Assembly (NCBI GenBank): GCA_020026355.1
Contig: JAHHQP010000004.1
Location: 6,608-70,607 of the forward strand
Source: Bacteroidales bacterium
GTDB lineage: Bacteria; Bacteroidota; Bacteroidia; Bacteroidales; UBA932
Direction of reading: 5' to 3'
DNA length: 64,000 nt
The position numbers and the translations under genes are program-made. The notes under the pieces are model-generated. The model was given only the letters and a program-made list of their open reading frames with translations, was not told the origin of the DNA and searched no databases. Positions 58,983 to 64,000 of this stretch are shown here, piece after piece. Position 1 is the first letter of the stretch. The number at the start of each line of letters is the position of its first letter.

Positions 58983-61900
58983 ATGGCATTTAAAGAATAT
59001 AAAGGTTTAGATTTAGTTGCGGTAGGCAACGAAGTTCTCGAGCGCTGGAGGAAGAACCACGCTTTCGAGAAATCATTGGAATTGAGGGAGGGAGCTCCGG
59101 AATTTGTGTTTTTCGAAGGACCGCCTTCTGCGAACGGCATGCCTGGTATCCACCATGTGATGGCCAGGTCCATCAAGGATTCCATCTGCCGCTACAAGAC
59201 CCAGTGCGGATATAAGGTGAACAGACGTGCCGGTTGGGATACGCATGGTCTTCCTGTAGAGCTGGGTGTCGAGAAGAAACTGGGAATCACGAAGGAAGAT
59301 ATCGGCAAGACCATCAGTGTCGAGGAATATAACGATACCTGTCGGAAAGAGGTGATGAAATATACGAAGGAGTGGGTCAACATGACCGAGCGTATCGGTT
59401 ACTGGGTGGACATGAACGATCCGTACATCACCTATGACAACCGCTATATCGAAACTCTCTGGTATCTTCTCAAGAAAATCTACGACAAAGGACTTCTGTA
59501 CAAGGGATTCTCCATTCAGCCTTACTCTCCGGCAGCCGGAACGGGTCTCAGCTCTCATGAACTGAATCAGCCTGGCTGTTACCGTGACGTGAAGGATACG
59601 ACCTGCACCGTTCAGTTCGAGATCATCAAGGATGAGAAATCGCAGGCCCTCTATGGCTGCGAGACTTTCCCTGCCTATTTCCTGGCCTGGACGACCACTC
59701 CGTGGACCCTTCCTTCCAATACGGCCCTCTGTGTCGGACCGAACATCGACTATGTCAGAGTGCTGTCCGTGAATCCGTACAGCGGTCAGCCGGCCGTCTA
59801 TGTCCTGGCTGCGGCATTGGTGGATTCTCTGTTCAATCCGAAAGGAAAGGACATTCCGCTGGAGGAATACAAGCATGGCGACAAGATCATCCCTTACCGC
59901 ATCCTTGAGGGATCATTCAAAGGAAAGGAACTGGAAGGCATCTCTTATCATCAGCTCATTCCTTGGTTCAGACCGGAGGCGGAAGGTGCGTTCAGAGTGA
60001 TTCTCGGAGACTATGTGACGACTGAGGATGGTACCGGTGTGGTACATATCGCTCCTACTTTCGGTGCGGACGATAACAAGGTGGCCAAGGCTGCCGGTGT
60101 TCCGCCGATGATGGTCGTGGACCGCAACGGTGACCATTATGCGCAGGTGGATCGTCAGGGGCGTTTCTTCCGTATCGAGGACATGGACCCGGACTATGCC
60201 GCTACGCATGTCGCTCCGGAATACAAGGAGTTCGCCGGTCGCTATGTCAAGAATGCTTACGATGACAGCCTGCCTGCAGATGCACCGACCCTGGATGTCG
60301 ACCTCTGCGTGATGCTGAAACAGCAGGGAAAGGCTTTCAAGATCGAGAAACATACCCATACTTATCCGCATTGCTGGAGAACCGACAAGCCGGTGCTTTA
60401 TTACCCGCTCAACTCCTGGTTCATCAAGACGACAGCCGTGCGCGAACGTATGATGGAACTCAACGATACCATCACCTGGAAGCCGGAATCTACCGGAACC
60501 GGCCGTTTCGGAAAATGGCTGGAGAACATCCAGGACTGGAACCTCTCCCGTAGCCGCTACTGGGGAACACCGCTTCCGATCTGGATGACGGAAGATGGCA
60601 AGGAGCAGAAGTGTATCGGTTCTCTGGTGGAACTGTACGACGAGATCGAAAAGTCTGTCGCTGCCGGAATCATGACTTCCAATCCGCTCAAGGAAAAAGG
60701 CTTCGTTCCAGGAGACATGTCTAAGGAAAATTATGACCGTATCGATCTTCACCGTCCTTATGCGGACCAGATCTATCTGGTTTCCGAGACCGGACGCAAG
60801 ATGACCCGTGAAACGGATCTGATCGATGTGTGGTTCGATTCCGGCGCGATGCCTTACGCGCAGGAAGGGCTTCGCAACCTTGATTCTCCTCGCTTCGGCT
60901 GTACGGCAGATTTCATCGCTGAAGGTGTGGACCAGACCAGAGGCTGGTTCTATACTCTCCATGCCATCAATACCATGGTCAGTGACAAATGTGCCTTCAA
61001 GAGAGTCATCTCCAACGGTCTTGTGCTGGACAAGGATGGCAACAAGATGTCCAAGAGACTGGGCAATGCCGTCAATCCTTTCGAGGCGCTCGACAAGTTC
61101 GGTCCGGATGCGCTCAGATGGTATATGCTCACGAACTCTCAGCCTTGGGACAACCTCCGTTTCGATGAAGCTGGAGTCGATGAGGTAAGAAGGAAATTCT
61201 TCGGAACATTATACAACACATATTCATTCTTTGCTCTTTATGCCAATGTGGACGGTTTCGACCCTGCTCAGGATAGGATTCCTGTCGCAGAGCGCCCGGA
61301 GCTTGACCGTTGGGTGATTTCCTTGCTGAATACGCTCGTCAAGGAAGTGACGGCGGCATATGAGGATTACGACGTGACCCTTGCTGGTCGTCTGATCCAG
61401 GAATTTGTCTGCGACCATCTGAGCAACTGGTATGTCCGCCTCGGCAGAAAACGCTTCTGGGGTGGCAGCATGAGCGCTGACAAGCTTTCAGCATACCAGA
61501 CGCTTCATGAGGTGCTTAAGGATATTGCCTTGCTTGCAGCACCGATCGCACCGTTCTTCATGGACCGTCTGTATCGGGATCTCGTGCCGGAGAAGGAATG
61601 TGTTCATTACGAACCGATGCCGGTCTATGACGGAGAGGTCATCGACAAGGATCTTGAGGAAAGGATGGAACTGGCACAGCGTGCTTCTTCCATGGTGCTT
61701 GCCCTCAGACGTAAAGTCAACATCAAGGTCCGTCAGCCGCTGAGCAAGCTCATCGTTCCGGTCATTGACCTGAAGGTCAAGGAGCAGCTGGAGAAGGTCA
61801 AGGACCTGCTTCTGAGCGAGGTCAACGTAAAGGATGCTGAGTTCATTTCCGATACGACAGGGCTCATCACGAAGAAGATCAAGCCGAATTTCAAGACTCT

Positions 61901-62423
61901 CGGAAAGGCTTATGGCAAGCAGATGAAGGATATCGCGAAAGCATTCGGCTGCTTAAGTCAGGATGATATTTCCGCGATTCAGGCGGCCGAACTGGCCGGG
62001 GAAGCTTATGTTCTTCATCTTCCGTCAGGCGATGTGACCTTGAACAAGGGCGACTACGAGATTTCATCTGAGGATATGCCGGGATGGCTCGTGGCGACCG
62101 AAGGTACATTGACCCTGGCACTGGACATTACCGTCACCCCGGAACTCCGTCAGGAAGGTGTTGCCCGTGAGCTGATCAACAGAATCCAGAATCTCCGAAA
62201 AGATAGTGGATTTGATGTTACGGATAAGATTAATGTTGTTATATTTGCAGAAGGTGAGGAACTTGAGGAAATCCAGTCCTCGCTGAAAACATACGGTGAT
62301 TATGTCGGTGGCCAGACATTGGCTGAGGAGATTGCCGTCAAGACTGCTGGACAGGCCTGTCCTGAGGCGAAAGAGGTAGAGTGGAACGAGGGGACGATCC
62401 GCATTCAGGTCAGCAGATTATAA
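58983..62423 (+). CDS. ileS: Isoleucyl-tRNA synthetase, IleS2 type with GIHH motif
   Basis: A 1146-residue class I synthetase that charges tRNA-Ile. The length and eukaryote-like C-terminus identify the IleS2 group. The HIGH motif is altered: SANGMPGIHHVMARS gives G55-I56-H57-H58, i.e. the first and third positions swapped. The KMSKS motif is KMSKR at 688-692, also the IleS2 form. The editing domain (CP1) holds the TTPWTLPSNTALCVGP region. IleS2 enzymes tolerate mupirocin, and the GXHH form has been described as giving very high resistance. It shares a transcript direction with a DksA-like gene and lspA. A promoter-like box is inside its 3' end. Confidence 0.96.
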   Translation: MAFKEYKGLDLVAVGNEVLERWRKNHAFEKSLELREGAPEFVFFEGPPSANGMPGIHHVMARSIKDSICRYKTQCGYKVNRRAGWDTHGLPVELGVEKKLGITKEDIGKTISVEEYNDTCRKEVMKYTKEWVNMTERIGYWVDMNDPYITYDNRYIETLWYLLKKIYDKGLLYKGFSIQPYSPAAGTGLSSHELNQPGCYRDVKDTTCTVQFEIIKDEKSQALYGCETFPAYFLAWTTTPWTLPSNTALCVGPNIDYVRVLSVNPYSGQPAVYVLAAALVDSLFNPKGKDIPLEEYKHGDKIIPYRILEGSFKGKELEGISYHQLIPWFRPEAEGAFRVILGDYVTTEDGTGVVHIAPTFGADDNKVAKAAGVPPMMVVDRNGDHYAQVDRQGRFFRIEDMDPDYAATHVAPEYKEFAGRYVKNAYDDSLPADAPTLDVDLCVMLKQQGKAFKIEKHTHTYPHCWRTDKPVLYYPLNSWFIKTTAVRERMMELNDTITWKPESTGTGRFGKWLENIQDWNLSRSRYWGTPLPIWMTEDGKEQKCIGSLVELYDEIEKSVAAGIMTSNPLKEKGFVPGDMSKENYDRIDLHRPYADQIYLVSETGRKMTRETDLIDVWFDSGAMPYAQEGLRNLDSPRFGCTADFIAEGVDQTRGWFYTLHAINTMVSDKCAFKRVISNGLVLDKDGNKMSKRLGNAVNPFEALDKFGPDALRWYMLTNSQPWDNLRFDEAGVDEVRRKFFGTLYNTYSFFALYANVDGFDPAQDRIPVAERPELDRWVISLLNTLVKEVTAAYEDYDVTLAGRLIQEFVCDHLSNWYVRLGRKRFWGGSMSADKLSAYQTLHEVLKDIALLAAPIAPFFMDRLYRDLVPEKECVHYEPMPVYDGEVIDKDLEERMELAQRASSMVLALRRKVNIKVRQPLSKLIVPVIDLKVKEQLEKVKDLLLSEVNVKDAEFISDTTGLITKKIKPNFKTLGKAYGKQMKDIAKAFGCLSQDDISAIQAAELAGEAYVLHLPSGDVTLNKGDYEISSEDMPGWLVATEGTLTLALDITVTPELRQEGVARELINRIQNLRKDSGFDVTDKINVVIFAEGEELEEIQSSLKTYGDYVGGQTLAEEIAVKTAGQACPEAKEVEWNEGTIRIQVSRL
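62240..62247 (+). promoter_or_regulatory. Intragenic promoter-like box near the ileS 3' end
   Basis: TATATTTG within ileS codons GTT-ATA-TTT-GCA; the ATA codon is rare in this window. It could drive the DksA-like and lspA genes separately, with a leader of about 200 bases. Confidence 0.35.
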
Positions 62424-62451
62424 ACACTATCATTAAACAAAACCAAGCGTT

Positions 62452-62865
62452 ATGGCAGAAGATGTAAGAAAAGAGACTCCTGATTTCAAAGCGAGATACA
62501 GCGACGAAGAGCTGCAGGAGTTCAAAGCTATCATCATAGATATGCTTGAAAAAGCCAAGAAGGAGTACAAGACTTTGAGGGATTATGTCACCCATGATTC
62601 CAGCAATGATATCGAGGATACTTCTCCTACGTTCAAGGTGATGGAAGAAGGCGCGAATGCTCTTTCCAAAGAAGAGGCCGGACAGCTGGCTCAGCGCCAG
62701 TATAAGTTCATCCAGAATCTGGAGGCGGCTCTCGTACGTATCGAGAACAAGACCTACGGTGTCTGCAGGGTGACCGGAAAACTTATTCCGAAGGAGAGAC
62801 TTCGTCTTGTTCCGCATGCTACCCTTACTGTTGAGGCCAAGGAGATGATGAACAAGAACAAATAG
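62452..62865 (+). CDS. DksA/TraR-type protein with a single Cys
   Basis: A 137-residue protein of the DksA/TraR superfamily. Residues 20-100 form a helical hairpin (FKAIIIDMLEKAKKEYKTL ... LAQRQYKFIQNLEAALVRIE) and the C-terminal segment YGVCRVTGKLIPKERLRLVPHATLTVEAK corresponds to the zinc-finger region. Only one Cys (C105) remains of the usual C4 set, so zinc is probably not bound; such zinc-less forms are common in Bacteroidota. DksA acts in the secondary channel of RNA polymerase with ppGpp. It lies between ileS and lspA. Confidence 0.88.
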   Translation: MAEDVRKETPDFKARYSDEELQEFKAIIIDMLEKAKKEYKTLRDYVTHDSSNDIEDTSPTFKVMEEGANALSKEEAGQLAQRQYKFIQNLEAALVRIENKTYGVCRVTGKLIPKERLRLVPHATLTVEAKEMMNKNK

Positions 62866-62871
62866 TCCTTT

Positions 62872-63513
62872 ATGAAGTTGTCTCAAGGAAAGAAACTGAT
62901 CCTTATCGGCGTGATTCTGGTCATCATTGACCAGATCACGAAGATATTGGTGAAGACCAGCATGGGGCTCGGTGAGAGCATTCCTGTGTTCGGGGATTGG
63001 TTCAAGATTCTATTCGTGGAGAATCCGGGAATGGCCTTCGGCTTGTCTTTCGGGGAATTCTGGGGCAAGATTGTCCTGACGGTGTTCCGTCTGGGGCTTT
63101 TCGGAGTGCTGGTCTGGTGGATCAGCAAGCTGCTCAAACGCAATGATGTCCCAAAGGGGGTCCTGGTCGGTCTGACGCTGATCACGGCAGGAGCTTTGGG
63201 AAACATCATCGATTGTCTGTTCTACGGATTGGTCTTCTCGGAGTCCGCTTATGGAGTAGTTGCGCATTTCGGTGGACATTATGCTCCGTTCATGCTCGGC
63301 AAGGTCGTGGATATGCTTTATTTTCCGCTCATCGATACGACATGGCCGGATTGGGTACCTTTCTTCGGCGGACGGGCGTTCAAGTTCTTCGAGCCGGTTT
63401 TCAACATCGCGGACAGTTGCGTGACGGTAGGTGCTATCTATCTGATCCTGTTCCAGTACAGATTTTTCCTGAAGGATGACGGTGAGGGAAAGGAAACCGC
63501 AGAGAAAAATTAA
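62872..63513 (+). CDS. lspA: Lipoprotein signal peptidase II
   Basis: A 213-residue inner-membrane aspartic peptidase that removes signal peptides from prolipoproteins. Four transmembrane segments are visible, with LIGVILVIIDQITKILVK first. The catalytic Asp pair is in GALGNIIDCLFYG and FNIADSCVTVGAIYL. An insertion between them (residues about 115-165) makes it longer than E. coli LspA (164), as in other Bacteroidota. It follows the DksA-like gene by 6 bases; ileS-lspA linkage is conserved in many bacteria. Several lipoproteins in this window are its likely substrates. Confidence 0.95.
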   Translation: MKLSQGKKLILIGVILVIIDQITKILVKTSMGLGESIPVFGDWFKILFVENPGMAFGLSFGEFWGKIVLTVFRLGLFGVLVWWISKLLKRNDVPKGVLVGLTLITAGALGNIIDCLFYGLVFSESAYGVVAHFGGHYAPFMLGKVVDMLYFPLIDTTWPDWVPFFGGRAFKFFEPVFNIADSCVTVGAIYLILFQYRFFLKDDGEGKETAEKN

Positions 63514-63529
63514 AAAAGTTGCGGAAAAA

Positions 63530-63560
63530 TTTGGTAACTGATAAATTTTCACTACCTTTG
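63530..63560 (+). promoter_or_regulatory. Promoter of tRNA-Ser (-33 and -7 boxes)
   Basis: TTTG (63530-63533), 19 bases, TACCTTTG (63553-63560): an ideal Bacteroidota promoter, 26 bases before the tRNA 5' end. Confidence 0.85.
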
Positions 63561-63586
63561 CATTCCCTTTCGAGGGAAATCATATT

Positions 63587-63671
63587 GGAGAGATGGCAGA
63601 GTGGTCGAATGCGGCGGTCTTGAAAACCGTTGATCTTAACGGGTCCGGGGGTTCGAATCCCTCTCTCTCCG
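63587..63671 (+). tRNA. tRNA-Ser (anticodon UGA)
   Basis: An 85-base class II tRNA. The acceptor stem is GGAGAGA/TCTCTCC with discriminator G; the anticodon stem-loop GCGGT-CTTGAAA-ACCGT carries TGA at 63621-63623; a long variable arm follows, and the T-arm is GGGGG-TTCGAAT-CCCTC. The 3' CCA is not encoded directly after the discriminator (GCACCA follows). It reads UCA and other UCN codons. Confidence 0.95.
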
Positions 63672-63681
63672 CACCAACAGG

Positions 63682-63711
63682 AAGCTCAGAACGAAAGTTC
63701 TGAGCTTTTTT
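63682..63711 (+). terminator. Intrinsic terminator of tRNA-Ser
   Basis: An 11-bp perfect stem AAGCTCAGAAC/GTTCTGAGCTT with a GAAA tetraloop, then a run of T. Confidence 0.93.
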
Positions 63712-63752
63712 CGTGTGTCCGGCGTTGCAAGCTTGCTTGCATAAGCCAGGAT

Positions 63753-63825
63753 GCACGAAAAAAGCGGACGGCGATAGCCGTCTGAGCTTCCTGGTTGGTG
63801 CCAGGGCCCCACGGCGAGTGCCCAG
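63753..63825 (-). repeat. Structured repeat unit, copy 1
   Basis: A 73-base unit: A-run, hairpin GACGGC-GATA-GCCGTC (63767-63782), GCTTCCTG, then a 34-base core from 63792 ending GAGTGCCCAG. The core recurs with one mismatch in copy 2 (63922-63955). Read on the minus strand it runs core, then hairpin, then T-run. Confidence 0.8.
63758..63789 (-). terminator. Minus-strand terminator facing the tRNA gene
   Basis: On the minus strand: AAGC, TCA, GACGGC-TATC-GCCGTC, C, GCTT, then TTTT. This is a good intrinsic terminator for a minus-strand transcript coming from beyond 63790, though no minus-strand gene is visible in the window there. Confidence 0.7.
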
Positions 63826-63880
63826 GGATGTGACTGCCGCAGGCAGACAAATCCCGACTCGGCAGGCAAATCCAGAAGCT

Positions 63881-63955
63881 GCACTAAAATCTCGACGGCG
63901 CGGCCGGATGCTTTCCTGAGGTGGTTGGTGCCAGGGCCCCACTGCGAGTGCCCAG
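63881..63955 (-). repeat. Structured repeat unit, copy 2
   Basis: A 75-base unit aligned to copy 1: GCAC-AAAA, a G/C-rich segment (GACGGCGCGGCCGG), TTCCTG, then the core GTTGGTGCCAGGGCCCCAC-T-GCGAGTGCCCAG. Its hairpin is weaker than in copy 1. Spacing between the cores is 130 bases. Confidence 0.75.
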
Positions 63956-64000
63956 AATAAACATGATTTTGTAGTCGGCGAGAAGAAAATATTCGTTATC

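Larger units (their letters stand above)
63672..64000. other. Gene-free region after tRNA-Ser with structured repeats
   Basis: A 329-base stretch without a convincing protein gene. It holds the tRNA terminator, a minus-strand terminator, a pair of direct repeats and an inverted relative of part of them next to the tRNA. From 63956 to the window end nothing is recognised. Confidence 0.7.

Noticed and set aside
63587..63671. tRNA-Ser as an attachment site of an integrated element
   Set aside because: No integrase gene and no second copy of the tRNA 3' end within the window; the nearby repeats are not copies of the tRNA.
63580..63942. A 120-codon minus-strand frame across tRNA-Ser with the ending [18 protein letters not shown]...
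   Set aside because: This is the well-known spurious translation of the antisense strand of tRNA-Ser; the rest runs through terminators and repeats.

Overview
The window is a chromosomal segment of a Bacteroidota bacterium, most likely order Bacteroidales. Three things support this. Promoter-like boxes of the Bacteroidota type (TAnnTTTG at -7, in the best cases with TTTG 19-20 bases upstream) sit before many transcription units. Shine-Dalgarno sequences are largely absent. The gene content is typical of the group: serC-serA-DUF1015, DUF3127, DUF4783, an Asp-type MurA, an IleS2-type isoleucyl-tRNA synthetase and long glycogen enzymes. The genus cannot be read from the sequence. Gene density is very high, with only one gene-free stretch over 300 bases (63672-64000), and no transposase, integrase, phage gene, CRISPR array or rRNA gene is visible. 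One tRNA gene (Ser, UGA) lies near the right end.

Layout. 1-4.7 kb (+): 3' part of an acyl-CoA synthetase, an MFS sugar transporter with a ROK sugar kinase, and a DUF3089 lipoprotein. 4.7-10 kb (-): a probable operon yigZ-pyrB-pyrI-serC-serA-DUF1015 for pyrimidine and serine synthesis. 10.1-11.6 kb (+): an acidic-tailed PRiA4-like protein overlapping miaA. 11.7-14.4 kb (-): DUF3127, an FKBP lipoprotein and nhaA. 14.4-16.6 kb (+): recQ. 16.7-17.5 kb (-): a PHP phosphatase. 17.5-24.9 kb (+): a DUF308 membrane protein, dnaG, metG, murB, murA. 24.9-27.7 kb (-): a secreted unknown, an M16 peptidase and an O-methyltransferase. 27.7-30.4 kb (+): dnaX and lptB. 30.5-32.8 kb (-): efp, then cmk-ispH. 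32.8-37.6 kb: a convergent two-component pair, followed by rlmH. 38.2 kb (+): a DUF4783 protein. 38.7-41.9 kb (-): engB-prs-orf80-der. 42-55.6 kb (+): xseA-xseB, then a glycogen cluster (branching enzyme, debranching enzyme, GT4 glycosyltransferase, GH57 amylase, GT3::GT35 fusion), then ribF and a small membrane protein. 55.7-57.7 kb (+): greA, a HIT protein, a thioredoxin-fold lipoprotein. 57.7-58.9 kb (-): cvpA-tsaB. 59-63.5 kb (+): ileS, a DksA-like protein, lspA, then tRNA-Ser and a structured repeat region.

Most of the window is housekeeping. The glycogen cluster carries synthesis, branching, debranching and breakdown in one run of genes without an ADP-glucose pyrophosphorylase, and its last gene joins a eukaryote-like (GT3) glycogen synthase to an alpha-glucan phosphorylase in one 1415-residue chain.

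The points most worth a second look are: that fusion and the hairpin in its leader; IleS with a swapped GIHH motif (predicted mupirocin tolerance) together with MurA with Asp121 (predicted fosfomycin tolerance); a sigma-54-type response regulator without a DNA-binding domain beside a 1189-residue polytopic kinase; intragenic promoter-like boxes made with ATA codons; a terminator embedded in tsaB; a hairpin with a T-run in the greA leader; and the repeated hairpin units after tRNA-Ser. No wholly new multi-gene system is evident; the novelty lies in these architectures and non-coding signals.
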